Counted from the first letter of the stretch, positions 8,311 through 17,227 are shown. The stretch: DNA of 64,000 nt from an uncultured Clostridia bacterium (GCA_928721565.1 OV788638.1:1054001-1118000), one strand, 5' to 3'. Notes: generated by a model from the sequence alone, not told the origin. Numbers and translations are program-made.

Positions 8311-9090
8311 ATGAAACAAAATAGGAAAATAATAACAAGTATATTACTATTAATAGCAATAGGACTTGGAATATTAGAAATATTTAACATAGAAAAGAAA
8401 AAAATAAATGAAGAAAATTCGCAAATAAGAGAAGCTTCAGAACTTCCTTTGCCAAGTAAAATTATATACAAAAATAAGTATAATAAATATAAAGTAATGA
8501 ATTCAGAAGATAAATATTTTGCTGACGTATATACATTATTATACAACCAATCAGCTGATTATACAGATGATAAGCCAGAACTAGAAAAAGAAAATATCAG
8601 CTTTGTAGAATGTACATATATTGTTAGAAATCCTTCAGAAGAAGAGAAAAACTATATTTTCTTACTAGGAGACGAGAATAGTGACTTGGAGAAAAAAATA
8701 CAATTTTATACTGAAGACAGTCAGGAGTATGAATTTAAAAAAGGAAAAAGTTATACATCAAAAAAACAAGTTTCAGAAATTCCAACTGATGCTGGCTTTT
8801 GGGAACAAGAAGATGGCATATATAAAACAACCAGAGTAAATAATGAAGTGGAATATAAAATGCTTTTACAGCAATTAGGATTTACTATTGATGATGAGTT
8901 GCCAGATGTAGATTATGATAATCAAAATGTAATTATTATAATGTCAAAATATAAAATTAAAAATGTAGAGGCAAATATTGGCAATATAAAATATGAATTA
9001 GGTACCAAAAGTGATAAATACTTTGTAAATTGCCTTGTTTATAGCAAAGTAGTAAACGATGGTTGTATTTATTATAATATTGATGAGTAA
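8311..9090 (+). CDS. membrane-anchored extracytoplasmic protein, unknown
   Basis: This 259-residue protein has an N-terminal signal anchor (residues about 6-26, ITSILLLIAIGLGILEIF) followed by a hydrophilic region rich in Glu, Lys and Tyr. There is no lipobox cysteine. It is preceded by CAGGAG. It is the first of three closely spaced genes (gaps 12 and 20 bp), the second of which is a DUF6688-like membrane protein, so a membrane complex is possible. I recognise no domain. Confidence 0.6.
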   Translation: MKQNRKIITSILLLIAIGLGILEIFNIEKKKINEENSQIREASELPLPSKIIYKNKYNKYKVMNSEDKYFADVYTLLYNQSADYTDDKPELEKENISFVECTYIVRNPSEEEKNYIFLLGDENSDLEKKIQFYTEDSQEYEFKKGKSYTSKKQVSEIPTDAGFWEQEDGIYKTTRVNNEVEYKMLLQQLGFTIDDELPDVDYDNQNVIIIMSKYKIKNVEANIGNIKYELGTKSDKYFVNCLVYSKVVNDGCIYYNIDE

Positions 9091-9102
9091 AAGGAGAAAA
9101 TC

Positions 9103-10227
9103 ATGGATTATGATATGTTATTAGGTTTAGGAATAGGATTTGTATTTTTAATATGTCCACTAATTTTAACATTATTAAATGTAATAAATTTATTTAAAAA
9201 GAAAAAGATCAAAGAAAATATAATAGAGGGAGTAACATTTATTGCTGGAATTGGTTTAACAGGTTTTCTATATCTAGCATTAGATTTTAAAGATTATACA
9301 GAAGCATTAAGACTAGGCGGATTAGAAATTGATAAACATGCACCAATTGCTTCTTGGAGTATGCCAACGGTACTTGCTATTTTTATACTAGGGCTTGTAT
9401 CGTATTTGTTAATAAGAAGAAAAAAATTAGATTTACCACCACTTATTATTGTATGTTCAATATCAGGAATAATAATATGCTCAATATATATGATAATTTT
9501 TATGGTTCAAATTACTGTTGAAGATTTATTTACAAGATATTTATTTTACGGAATACCATATTTGTTGATATTCCCAATAAATTATATTTTATGCAGTATA
9601 AGAGCCATAATTGAAGTGATACAAAGATATAAAGAAAAAAATTTACAGTCAAAAGAATACGAAAATAAATTTTTAAATAAATGTAGTCAGATAATATATG
9701 ATACAGATAATTGGCCAATATTAGCAGTTGTTCTAACTATTCCGTTAACAGCAATTTTAATATGTATATTAGTCCTATTAGGTCAAAGGCCAGATGAAGC
9801 AATAAGAGCATTTTTAGAAACTAGTGATTGGAAATTGTCACAAAAAGTTTCACCTCCTTCTGTTCAATATGATGCGCATTATTTATGCACAGTAGCTGTA
9901 AGTGGACATGAAAAACTAGTGAAACCAACAAGAATGGGAATCAGAAGAGGGCAAAAAATAATTGTTAATAGACAGTTATGTATTGCTAATGCTTTTGAAG
10001 ACTTGATTCAAGAGAAAACTCTAAGATTTCATCACTTTATTAGATATATTTATGATAAATATGGTTTTCCTTTAGCTAAGCATATTAAGACTGTTTGGCA
10101 AGCGGATATTACATATATAATAATGAAACCTTTAGAGTGGATATTTTTGATGGTTCTATATATCTGTGATAAAAAACCTGAAAATAGAATTGCTACACAG
10201 TATATTGGGAAGAAAATGATGTTATAA
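9103..10227 (+). CDS. polytopic membrane protein, DUF6688-like
   Basis: A 374-residue protein with six or seven hydrophobic segments in the first 240 residues. A conserved-looking C-terminal domain follows, with HYLCTVAVSGHEKLVKPTR, IIVNRQLCIANAFEDLIQE and MKPLEWIFLMVLY. I associate these blocks with the uncharacterised DUF6688 family; that assignment is from memory and was not checked. RBS AAAAGGAG precedes it. It is the second gene of the 8311-10682 operon. Its function is unknown. Confidence 0.62.
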   Translation: MDYDMLLGLGIGFVFLICPLILTLLNVINLFKKKKIKENIIEGVTFIAGIGLTGFLYLALDFKDYTEALRLGGLEIDKHAPIASWSMPTVLAIFILGLVSYLLIRRKKLDLPPLIIVCSISGIIICSIYMIIFMVQITVEDLFTRYLFYGIPYLLIFPINYILCSIRAIIEVIQRYKEKNLQSKEYENKFLNKCSQIIYDTDNWPILAVVLTIPLTAILICILVLLGQRPDEAIRAFLETSDWKLSQKVSPPSVQYDAHYLCTVAVSGHEKLVKPTRMGIRRGQKIIVNRQLCIANAFEDLIQEKTLRFHHFIRYIYDKYGFPLAKHIKTVWQADITYIIMKPLEWIFLMVLYICDKKPENRIATQYIGKKMML

Positions 10228-10247
10228 AATAATAGAGAGGAAAGAGA

Positions 10248-10682
10248 ATGATTAAAGGATTAAAAGAAGTATTGCACTATGGAAATTTAGAGAAAATAGA
10301 AAAAAATATTTTAGATAAAGAATATGAATATTATACTGGTGATGGTGAAGAACTAATAGACAGTTATGAGGATTTAGAGTTTCAAATTCCTAATTATGAT
10401 TTATTAACTAAAGCTTTAGGAATAAAAGATAGTCAATCGCCAATTATTACAGAGATGTATTTAAATGAATCTAGAACAATAACAAATAAAATAGATGTAT
10501 ATAGTAGTAAAATAATAAATTGTTATTTAATAAGAATTGAACAATTTACTTTAGCTGATGAAGATGGTGGAATTACTAGAGTTATTTTTACAGATGATGT
10601 AAAAGGAGCAATAGAAAATATAAAAGAAATGTTAAAAAGTAGAAATATAGCATTAGAGGCCAAGAGATTTTTTGAGGAATAA
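10248..10682 (+). CDS. small acidic soluble protein, unknown
   Basis: A 144-residue acidic protein with no signal or membrane segment. It is preceded by AGAGAGGAAAG and lies 20 bp after the DUF6688-like gene, so it is the last member of that operon. Predicted alpha/beta content is mixed, and it ends in a charged helix (IKEMLKSRNIALEAKRFF). An immunity or adaptor-like role would fit the operon position, but nothing in the sequence shows it. Confidence 0.55.
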   Translation: MIKGLKEVLHYGNLEKIEKNILDKEYEYYTGDGEELIDSYEDLEFQIPNYDLLTKALGIKDSQSPIITEMYLNESRTITNKIDVYSSKIINCYLIRIEQFTLADEDGGITRVIFTDDVKGAIENIKEMLKSRNIALEAKRFFEE

Positions 10683-10704
10683 AAGGAAGGAGAAATCCTT
10701 CCTT
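10683..10704. terminator. GAAA-capped hairpin between convergent genes
   Basis: AAGGAAGGA and TCCTTCCTT form a 9-bp stem capped by a GAAA tetraloop. On the minus strand TTTTATT follows, so it mainly serves spoIVA; the plus side has only a weak T tract. Confidence 0.6.
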
Positions 10705-10705
10705 A

Positions 10706-12184
10706 TTATAATATAATACAAATCAATCCACCAGAACCCTCATTAACAATGCGTTCCAAAGTTTCTTGAAGTTTCATCTGAGCTTCAACAGGCATTTTTG
10801 CAAGTTTAGTTTGTAGACCTTCATTAACAAGTTCATTTAAACTTTTACCAAAGATGTTAGAACTCCAAATACTTGTAGGATCATTTTCAAAACCAGAAAG
10901 AAGATAATTAACTAACTCTTCAGATTGTTTTTCAGAGCCGACAATAGGAGAAACTTCAGTAGTTACGTTCGTTTTTATCATGTGAATTGATGGAGCAGTA
11001 GCTCTTAGTTTAACACCAAAGCGAGAACCTTGTTTAACCATTTCAGGTTCTTCTAAAACCAATTCATCAATAGAAGGTGTAACAATACCATAACCTTTAG
11101 TTTTTACTTCTTCCAAAGCATACGCGATTTTATCATATTTCTTTTTAGTAGCAGACAAATCACTCATAATAGAGAAAAGCTCACCCTCGTTTGTAATTTC
11201 CATACCAGTCATTTCAGAAAGTACATTATAAAATAATTCATCTTTTAATTGAATAGAAATGCAAACTTTACCTGTGCCAAGCATAATATTATCAACAAAA
11301 GTTTTAGAAATTATGTCAGTACTCTCAATTTTAGAAACACAATTAGAAATATCTTTCAAAGCAGAAATATCTGTAAAAGCATCTTGTAATTGTTCAAACA
11401 ACTTTGCTTTCAATGGATGAGAAAAATCTAACCCATCAATCCATTTAGGAAAACTAATTTTAATTTCATCAACTGGAAATTCATAAAGAAGATTAGAAAA
11501 CATAGAATTTATGTCATCAGCAGTCAAATTTTCACAATTAATAGGCATAACTTTAGTATTGTATTTGTCAGATAATTGTACGGCCAACTCTCTTGCCTCA
11601 GGAGAAGATGGATTAGCACAATTTAATAAAATTATAAAAGGTTTGTTAATTGCGCGAAGCTCACCAACAACACGTTCTTCGGCTTTTACATAATCATCAC
11701 GAGGAATATCTGTAACACTTCCATCAGTAGTTATTAAAATTCCGATAGTGGAATGTTCTTCAATAACTTTTTTGGTACCAATTTCTGCAGCAGTTTCGAA
11801 AGGAATTTCTTCCTCAGACCATGGAGTTTTAACCATTCTTGGCATATCATCTTCCAAATATCCAATTGCATTATCAACCAAGTAACCAACGCAATCAACT
11901 AAACGAGTTTTCAATTTTAAATTTTTATCTATTGTAATTTCTACAGCCTCATTAGGAACGAACTTTGGCTCAGTAGTCATAATAGTGCGACCACCAGCAC
12001 TTTGTGGTAATTCATCTTTTGCTCTTTCTTTTTTATACTCATTATCTATATTTGGAATAACAAGTAAATCCATAAATTTTTTAATGAAAGTAGATTTGCC
12101 TGTTCTTACAGGACCAACAACTCCAATATAAATATCACCATCAGTTCGTTTGGCTATATCTTGATATAAGCCTATATTTTCCAT
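10706..12184 (-). CDS. spoIVA: stage IV sporulation protein A (spore coat morphogenetic ATPase)
   Basis: This 492-residue protein has the usual SpoIVA length. It starts MENIGLYQDIAKRTDGDIYI and has the Walker A GPVRTGKST (residues about 24-32), the block SAGGRTIMTTEPKFVPNEAV and the conserved C-terminal GFENDPTSIWSSNIFGKSL. SpoIVA is made in the mother cell, polymerises on ATP hydrolysis and forms the basement layer of the spore coat with SpoVM. Its presence shows that the organism sporulates. A strong AAGGAGG RBS and a candidate sigma-E promoter lie upstream. Confidence 0.96.
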   Translation of the reverse strand: MENIGLYQDIAKRTDGDIYIGVVGPVRTGKSTFIKKFMDLLVIPNIDNEYKKERAKDELPQSAGGRTIMTTEPKFVPNEAVEITIDKNLKLKTRLVDCVGYLVDNAIGYLEDDMPRMVKTPWSEEEIPFETAAEIGTKKVIEEHSTIGILITTDGSVTDIPRDDYVKAEERVVGELRAINKPFIILLNCANPSSPEARELAVQLSDKYNTKVMPINCENLTADDINSMFSNLLYEFPVDEIKISFPKWIDGLDFSHPLKAKLFEQLQDAFTDISALKDISNCVSKIESTDIISKTFVDNIMLGTGKVCISIQLKDELFYNVLSEMTGMEITNEGELFSIMSDLSATKKKYDKIAYALEEVKTKGYGIVTPSIDELVLEEPEMVKQGSRFGVKLRATAPSIHMIKTNVTTEVSPIVGSEKQSEELVNYLLSGFENDPTSIWSSNIFGKSLNELVNEGLQTKLAKMPVEAQMKLQETLERIVNEGSGGLICIIL

Positions 12185-12219
12185 CTATAATACCTCCTTG
12201 ATAGACAAACTTTTATTAA

Positions 12220-12248
12220 TATATATGGACTATTTTTTAAGAATATGA
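12220..12248 (-). promoter_or_regulatory. candidate sigma-E promoter of spoIVA
   Basis: On the minus strand TCATATT (12242-12248) matches the sigma-E -35 (K-M-ATATT). After a 14-bp spacer comes CATATATA (12220-12227), which agrees with CATACAMT at five of eight positions. The element is about 36 bp before the spoIVA start. spoIVA is a sigma-E gene in Bacillus, so the match is expected. Confidence 0.55.
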
Positions 12249-12370
12249 CAGACGTGTAAAAAAAACTTGCTAAAAAAACTTTAATGTGATAGAATTGGGC
12301 TGTTAAAATACATATAATATACAAAAACTGTTTTATTAATAAAAATAAAACAGGAAAGGACGGAATCAAA

Positions 12371-13627
12371 ATGGATAAATTACAAGATACAATAGACATT
12401 CTAAAGGAATATAAACAAGATCATATAATAAAGTTACTAAAGAAATTAAATGAGAAACAACAAGATGAACTAATAAAACAAATAAATTCAATTGATTTCC
12501 ACCAAATAATGGAGTTATATAATAACACCAAAAAGGCGATAGAATTTAAAGAAAGTAAAATTGAACCATTAAAATATTTAGATAAAGCAAAACTTACGGC
12601 AGAACAAAGAGAAAAATTTGATGAACTTGGAGAAAGTGCTATAAGGAGAGGAGAATATGCAGTAGTTACAATGGCAGGAGGTCAAGGTACAAGACTTGGA
12701 CACCCTGGACCAAAAGGAACATTTAAACTAGACGTATATGGAAAAGGAAAATACTTATTTGAAATTTTAACAGAAAACTTAAAAGAAGCAAATCAAAGAT
12801 ATGGAGTAATAATACCTTGGTACATAATGACAAGTAAAGAGAATAATAAACAAACAGTAGAATTTTTAGAAAAAAATAATTATTTTGGTTACGATAAAAA
12901 TTATGTAACAATTTTTATGCAGAGTGAATTACCATTAGTAGACGAAGATGGAAAACTACTTATAGGAAAAGACTTTAAAATAAGAGAGGCATCAGACGGA
13001 AATGGTGGAACTTATGCGTCACTACGTGCAAGTGGATGTTTAGCAGATATGAAAGAAAGAGGAGTAAAATGGATATTTATAGGTAGTGTAGATAATGCAT
13101 TATTAAAAATGGTTGATGTAACACTACTTGGAATGGCAATTGATAAAAATGTTCAAATAGCTTCTAAGTCAGTAGTAAAAGCAAATCCACATGAAAGAGT
13201 AGGAGTATTTTGCAAGATGAATGGGCATCCAAAAGTAATAGAATATACAGAGCTTCCAGAAAAAATGGCAGAGGAAGTAGATAGTGATGGTGAACTAAAA
13301 TATGGTGAGTCACACATCATGTGTAATCTATATACAATAGATGCAGTAGAAAAAATAAGTAATGAAATATTAATGTATCATAGTGCACACAAGAAAAACT
13401 CTTATATAGACGAAAATGGCAAAGAGGTAATACCAACAGAGCCAAACTCATATAAATTTGAATCATTTATATTTGATGCATTTGAGTTTTTTGATGACAT
13501 TGCTATACTTCGTGGAAAACGTGAAGATGACTTTGCACCTGTAAAAAATAAAGAAGGTGTAGATAGCCCAAGAACAGCAAAGGAATTATACGAAAAATTC
13601 TATGCAAAGCAAGCTGTTACAAAATAG
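12371..13627 (+). CDS. UDPGP-family UTP:sugar-1-phosphate uridylyltransferase
   Basis: A 418-residue protein of the eukaryotic-type UDPGP family (UDP-N-acetylhexosamine or UDP-glucose pyrophosphorylase). The nucleotide loop MAGGQGTRLGHPGPKG is at residues about 101-116, DGNGGTYASL at about 213-222 and the metal-site region IGSVDNALLKM at about 238. It would make UDP-GlcNAc, UDP-GalNAc or UDP-Glc for wall or capsule synthesis. The next gene encodes a left-handed beta-helix protein resembling a GlmU C-terminal domain, suggesting a joint role. The stop lies 3 bp before repeat R2, which separates the two genes. Confidence 0.88.
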   Translation: MDKLQDTIDILKEYKQDHIIKLLKKLNEKQQDELIKQINSIDFHQIMELYNNTKKAIEFKESKIEPLKYLDKAKLTAEQREKFDELGESAIRRGEYAVVTMAGGQGTRLGHPGPKGTFKLDVYGKGKYLFEILTENLKEANQRYGVIIPWYIMTSKENNKQTVEFLEKNNYFGYDKNYVTIFMQSELPLVDEDGKLLIGKDFKIREASDGNGGTYASLRASGCLADMKERGVKWIFIGSVDNALLKMVDVTLLGMAIDKNVQIASKSVVKANPHERVGVFCKMNGHPKVIEYTELPEKMAEEVDSDGELKYGESHIMCNLYTIDAVEKISNEILMYHSAHKKNSYIDENGKEVIPTEPNSYKFESFIFDAFEFFDDIAILRGKREDDFAPVKNKEGVDSPRTAKELYEKFYAKQAVTK

Positions 13628-13630
13628 TAT

Positions 13631-13686
13631 ACAAAACAGAACCGGTCCTAAATGCACAGTGAACAAAACAGAACCGGTCCTAAATG
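13631..13686 (+). repeat. AACCGGTCC repeat, copy R2 (tandem direct form)
   Basis: Two identical 24-bp copies (13631-13654 and 13663-13686) containing CAGAACCGGTCCTAAATG are in direct order, 8 bp apart. They fill the gap between the uridylyltransferase stop and the beta-helix gene's RBS, so the two genes remain one transcript through the repeat. Confidence 0.85.
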
Positions 13687-13703
13687 TTCAATGGAGGCCT
13701 AAA

Positions 13704-14369
13704 ATGAAAAATTGTAAAATTAAAAATTTATATAATTTAGAAGAAACAATTGCGAAGGATTTATTGATAAAATTTGAATATCCATGGGAGGTTTTACCAG
13801 AAATAAGCAAATTTATATTAGAAATAGGACCAAAGCTAGATAAAGATATTTATGAGCAAAAAGGTGAAAATATATGGATTGCGAAATCTGCTAATGTATA
13901 TCCATCTGTATACATAAAAGGTCCTGCAATAATTGGTGAAAATGCAGAAGTTAGACATTGTGCATTTATTAGAGGTAATGCTATTGTAGGAAATAATGCA
14001 GTTGTAGGAAACTCTACAGAATTAAAAAATGTAATATTATTCAATAATGTGCAAGTACCACATTACAATTATGTAGGAGACTCTATATTAGGTTACAAAT
14101 CTCATATGGGAGCAGGGTCAATAACCTCAAATGTAAAATCAGACAAAAAATTGGTTATTGTAAAAAATGGAGAAGAAAAAATAGAGACAGGATTAAAAAA
14201 ATTCGGAGCAATGATAGGAGACTATGTAGAAGTTGGATGTGGAAGTGTATTAAATCCAGGAAGTGTTATTGGAAAAAATACAAACATATATCCACTATCA
14301 TCAGTAAGAGGAGTTGTACCAGAAAACAGCATATACAAGAACCAAAACGAAATAATAGTAAAAAAATAA
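13704..14369 (+). CDS. left-handed beta-helix (hexapeptide repeat) nucleotidyl/acyltransferase-like protein
   Basis: A 221-residue protein starting at ATG 13704 behind ATGGAGGCC. The frame is open for 34 codons upstream, but that part only translates repeat R2. Hexapeptide repeats (NVYPSVYIKGPAIIG, NAEVRHCAFIRGNAIVG, VEVGCGSVLNPGSVIG) form a left-handed beta-helix like the C-terminal half of GlmU and UDP-sugar pyrophosphorylases. HYNYVGDSILG and HMGAGSITSN match the acetyl-CoA region of GlmU-like proteins. It probably works with the preceding UDPGP enzyme. Acetyltransferase activity is inferred. Confidence 0.8.
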   Translation: MKNCKIKNLYNLEETIAKDLLIKFEYPWEVLPEISKFILEIGPKLDKDIYEQKGENIWIAKSANVYPSVYIKGPAIIGENAEVRHCAFIRGNAIVGNNAVVGNSTELKNVILFNNVQVPHYNYVGDSILGYKSHMGAGSITSNVKSDKKLVIVKNGEEKIETGLKKFGAMIGDYVEVGCGSVLNPGSVIGKNTNIYPLSSVRGVVPENSIYKNQNEIIVKK

Positions 14370-14395
14370 CAATTTATAAAAAAGTAATAAAAATA

Positions 14396-14528
14396 ACCCT
14401 ATAATATATATTTTGAACTATCGCGCAAGCGACCAAATGAGCGAAGCGAATGCGAAATGGAGCAATCAACAAAGAAAATTTTTTGAAGATTGCGACAGCA
14501 AGATAGGAAAAAATATATGTTATAGGGT
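14396..14528 (+). repeat. structured dispersed element E1 (long-armed hairpin with conserved core)
   Basis: Outer arms 14396-14414 and 14510-14528 form a 19-bp stem with one G-U pair. Inside, CTATC (14418-14422) pairs with GATAG (14502-14506), GCAATC (14462-14467) with GATTGC (14488-14493), and a TCGC-GCAA-GCGA hairpin lies near the left. The core, including GGAGCAATC and GATTGCGACAGCAAG, recurs in reverse orientation at 47.77-47.91 kb. A T-rich tract follows, so it may also terminate the gene ending at 14369. Confidence 0.75.
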
Positions 14529-14545
14529 ATTTTACAGTATTTTTT

Positions 14546-14917
14546 TTACATCTGTTGAGTTCCAGGTATAAAGTAATCTACCACTCCATAAATTAAAGCA
14601 CCTATTATAGCAGCCATCCAAGAAATAGAATAACCAGCTACAAAATACTGTGTAAAATATAAAATAATAGCAGCTAAAGCAAATCCAACAAATCCTTTGC
14701 CAAATGGACTTGCATGTAGACCTGTAAATTTGATTATTAAATAATCCATTATTGTTAAAACAACTGCAGCAAGAGCCAAAGACCATATATTATTTATACT
14801 AAAGTTAGGTGTAAAGAATGCTGTAATGGCCAAAACTATAGCAGCTGTAACTAATCTACTAACAATTTGCCAAACTGTAGAAGCACCTGTGGTGCTATTA
14901 CTTTGAGAATTTGACAT
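14546..14917 (-). CDS. small four-helix membrane protein, DUF2512 (YndM)-like
   Basis: A 123-residue protein with a Ser/Thr-rich N terminus and four hydrophobic segments. The TIMDYLIIKFTGLHASPFGKG loop and the GALIYGVVDYFIP end recall YndM/DUF2512 proteins of spore formers. That assignment is tentative. RBS GGAGG precedes the ATG. It is monocistronic and convergent with the beta-helix gene across element E1. Confidence 0.6.
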   Translation of the reverse strand: MSNSQSNSTTGASTVWQIVSRLVTAAIVLAITAFFTPNFSINNIWSLALAAVVLTIMDYLIIKFTGLHASPFGKGFVGFALAAIILYFTQYFVAGYSISWMAAIIGALIYGVVDYFIPGTQQM

Positions 14918-15063
14918 ATCAAAAACCTCCTTATTAGTTTTTACAATTTTATTTTTTCAAGGTTATATAAATATTATTTACAACAAAAAAATAATTATAC
15001 AAAAATCGTATAAATACCTAAAAAATGTGAAAAATATATATAAATAAAAATGGAGGAAATTTG

Positions 15064-15753
15064 ATGTTAATAACATTTTTTAGAGCAATTGTGTTATACA
15101 TAATTGTATTAATAGTAATGAGATTAATGGGAAAACGTGAAATAGGGCAGCTTCAACCATTTGAATTAGCAATTTCAATAATGATTGCAGATTTAGCAAG
15201 TTTGCCAATGACAGAGACAGGAGTACCGATATCAAATGGAATAATACCAATACTTGGATTATTAGTAATGCATCTTGTAATATCTATGTTGAATATGAAA
15301 AGTACAAAAATTAGAGAAATAATATGTGGAAAACCTTCAATATTAATATTTAGGGGAAAAGTTGATGAAAAGGTATTAAAAAAGGAAAGATTTACAATAA
15401 ATGAGCTAGAAGAAAGACTTAGAGATAACAATATATTTAATATAGGTGATGTTGAATATGCAGTTTTAGAAACAAGTGGACAAGTAACAGTTATTCCAAA
15501 ACCTAATAAAAGACCTACAACTCCAGAAGATTTCAATATGGAACCTAAATACGAAGGAATTCCATATGATTTAGTTGTTGATGGAAAAGTAATGTATAAA
15601 AATTTAGAGAAAATAGGAAAAAACTATGTATGGTTACAAAAACAAACTGAAAAATTTGGGATTAAACCAGAAGAAGCACTAATTGTAACAATAGATGGGG
15701 ACAATCAGTTTTTTTGTCAGCCATTAGAAAAGGATGGTGGCAAAAATGTTTAA
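15064..15753 (+). CDS. DUF421 (YetF/YrbG-type) membrane protein
   Basis: A 229-residue protein with three N-terminal helices, MRLMGKREIGQLQPFELAI (residues about 20-38) and the soluble DUF421 domain with GKPSILIFRGKVDEKVLKK. These are the DUF421 hallmarks. Members in spore formers affect spore germination or envelope functions. I chose ATG 15064 over the adjacent TTG 15061 because GGAGG (15052-15056) is better spaced for it. It overlaps the DUF4363 gene downstream, a pairing common in Clostridia. Confidence 0.88.
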   Translation: MLITFFRAIVLYIIVLIVMRLMGKREIGQLQPFELAISIMIADLASLPMTETGVPISNGIIPILGLLVMHLVISMLNMKSTKIREIICGKPSILIFRGKVDEKVLKKERFTINELEERLRDNNIFNIGDVEYAVLETSGQVTVIPKPNKRPTTPEDFNMEPKYEGIPYDLVVDGKVMYKNLEKIGKNYVWLQKQTEKFGIKPEEALIVTIDGDNQFFCQPLEKDGGKNV

Positions 15754-16129
15754 AGAAACTGTAATATGTATAGTAATTGTGGTCTTGATTTTTTCACTAG
15801 ATATGTTTACTCAAGGTTATACAGATAGAACGACAGCTGAAATAAATGAAATATTTTCGGAGTTAAAAGATTTGGCTGTTAAAGAGGATAAAGAGAAGAT
15901 GGAAACTAAAATTGCAGAATTAGATGAGAAGTGGAGTGAAAAACATGATAAATTAGCATATTATATTGAACATGATGAACTTGAAAAAGTTGATACTGCT
16001 ATCGTGTCGGCTAAAAGTTATATTCAAACAGAAGATTATTCTTCTGCTGCTTCTGAATTGGATGTTGGAAAGTTCGTGCTTGAACATATTCAAGAAAAAT
16101 ATAAGTTTAATTTAGTTAATATATTTTAA
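15746..16129 (+). CDS. DUF4363 family membrane-anchored protein
   Basis: A 127-residue protein with one N-terminal signal anchor (VICIVIVVLIFSLDMF) and a helical extracytoplasmic domain, the DUF4363 pattern. It overlaps the end of the DUF421 gene by 8 bp; the two families commonly occur together and probably form a complex. The start is uncertain: ATG 15746 has GGATGGTGG upstream, while ATG 15734 (four codons longer) has AAAAGG directly abutting it. Confidence 0.78.
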   Translation: MFKETVICIVIVVLIFSLDMFTQGYTDRTTAEINEIFSELKDLAVKEDKEKMETKIAELDEKWSEKHDKLAYYIEHDELEKVDTAIVSAKSYIQTEDYSSAASELDVGKFVLEHIQEKYKFNLVNIF

Positions 16130-16137
16130 ATATATAA

Positions 16138-16185
16138 AAAACACATCTAAATCATATTGATAGATTTTTGATGTGTTTTATTTCT
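16138..16185 (+). terminator. terminator of the DUF421/DUF4363 operon
   Basis: AAAACACATC pairs with GATGTGTTTT, followed by a T-rich ATTTCTT tract, starting 9 bp after the stop codon. Confidence 0.7.
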
Positions 16186-16247
16186 TATTATTACAAAAGT
16201 GTAAAATTGTAGTTACTGTAATCAGTAGATAATCCAAATAAACATGA

Positions 16248-16293
16248 AATACCACACTATTCAAAATTAATTAATTTTAAATAGTGTGGTATT
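16248..16293 (-). terminator. hairpin terminator of the 16301-17074 gene
   Basis: AATACCACACTATT and AATAGTGTGGTATT form a perfect 14-bp stem, 8 bp beyond the minus-strand stop. Confidence 0.7.
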
Positions 16294-16300
16294 ATCTTAC

Positions 16301-17074
16301 TTAATTAAACATGTTTCTTGCCATATAAAGAGTACAATTATGGTGAACAAGAATAGCCTTTCTTACTTCATCATTTTTAGCCACAAGCGAAAGCTCATAC
16401 AATGTTTCTTTATCAGTTTTATTGTTTTTTGCAATAGCAAGCTGCTCATCAGCATTTCCAAAGTCTAACTTATGGGTTGATAAAATATGTTCACGCCATT
16501 TAGTATTCATTTTAAGCATAGCTTTAATAATAGATTTATGGAGATTGAATTTATCGATCATTTCAATTCCAGTATCTTCTGAAATATTTCCGCACTCTAA
16601 AAGAAAAAGTATCATTTTCACTTCTTCTGGTAAAGCTTCGTGCTCATCAAATATGAAATGATGGTTTTTCTTGCAAGCATTTAAAATAGATTTTTTTCCT
16701 AAAGAAAAAAGAATATTATAAATGTCTTCATTTTCAGTAAATTTAGCTGCTGAAACAAAAATGCTATTTTTTAAACGACAATTTTTATCACTTATAATAT
16801 ATTTTAACACACTTAAGGAAAAATTAGGATGCGTCACAAATGTATTTGCTATATATGTTCCTTTTCCTTCAGTAGAAAATCTTTGATAAATGATAATAAG
16901 ATCTTCCTCTGTGAGTGCTGGTACATTTTTTATCAGCTCAGTGACAATAAAGTCGGGATAACTATTGATTATGTCATTTATATTTTTTCTACCATCTGAT
17001 GTAGATACATCAATTGAGTTTATAAAATTCTGTTGATCCCGATAAGTTAACTTTTTAAATTCTTCATATAACAT
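16301..17074 (-). CDS. helical-repeat protein, unknown (LRV/HEAT-like)
   Basis: This 257-residue soluble protein is almost entirely alpha-helical, with short repeating two-helix units. The C-terminal unit ending NDEVRKAILVHHNC resembles leucine-rich-variant or HEAT-like repeats. A GGAGG RBS precedes the ATG. Codon use is more mixed than in neighbouring housekeeping genes, which may mean later acquisition. It is a single-gene unit with its own terminator. A scaffold or protein-binding role is the only inference possible. Confidence 0.6.
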   Translation of the reverse strand: MLYEEFKKLTYRDQQNFINSIDVSTSDGRKNINDIINSYPDFIVTELIKNVPALTEEDLIIIYQRFSTEGKGTYIANTFVTHPNFSLSVLKYIISDKNCRLKNSIFVSAAKFTENEDIYNILFSLGKKSILNACKKNHHFIFDEHEALPEEVKMILFLLECGNISEDTGIEMIDKFNLHKSIIKAMLKMNTKWREHILSTHKLDFGNADEQLAIAKNNKTDKETLYELSLVAKNDEVRKAILVHHNCTLYMARNMFN

Positions 17075-17198
17075 AAAATAACCTCCTATAAATTAATACA
17101 TGTTTAAAAGTTTCAAAATGGATAACCATTACTTTATTATACAATGTTATGTTACTTTTGTCAAATTCGAAGTAGTTACATAATTTGAATTTGATTCC

Positions 17199-17227
17199 TT
17201 GATTTTTCAATGGATGTATGATATAAT
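17199..17227 (+). promoter_or_regulatory. sigma-A promoter of the 17310 gene
   Basis: TTGATT (17199-17204), a 17-bp spacer and a consensus TATAAT (17222-17227). It shows that transcription begins inside the open frame upstream of ATG 17310, so that upstream part is leader and not protein. Confidence 0.7.

Noticed and set aside
13602..13703. The 34-codon upstream extension of the beta-helix gene
   Set aside because: It starts inside the uridylyltransferase gene and only translates repeat R2; a good RBS precedes ATG 13704.
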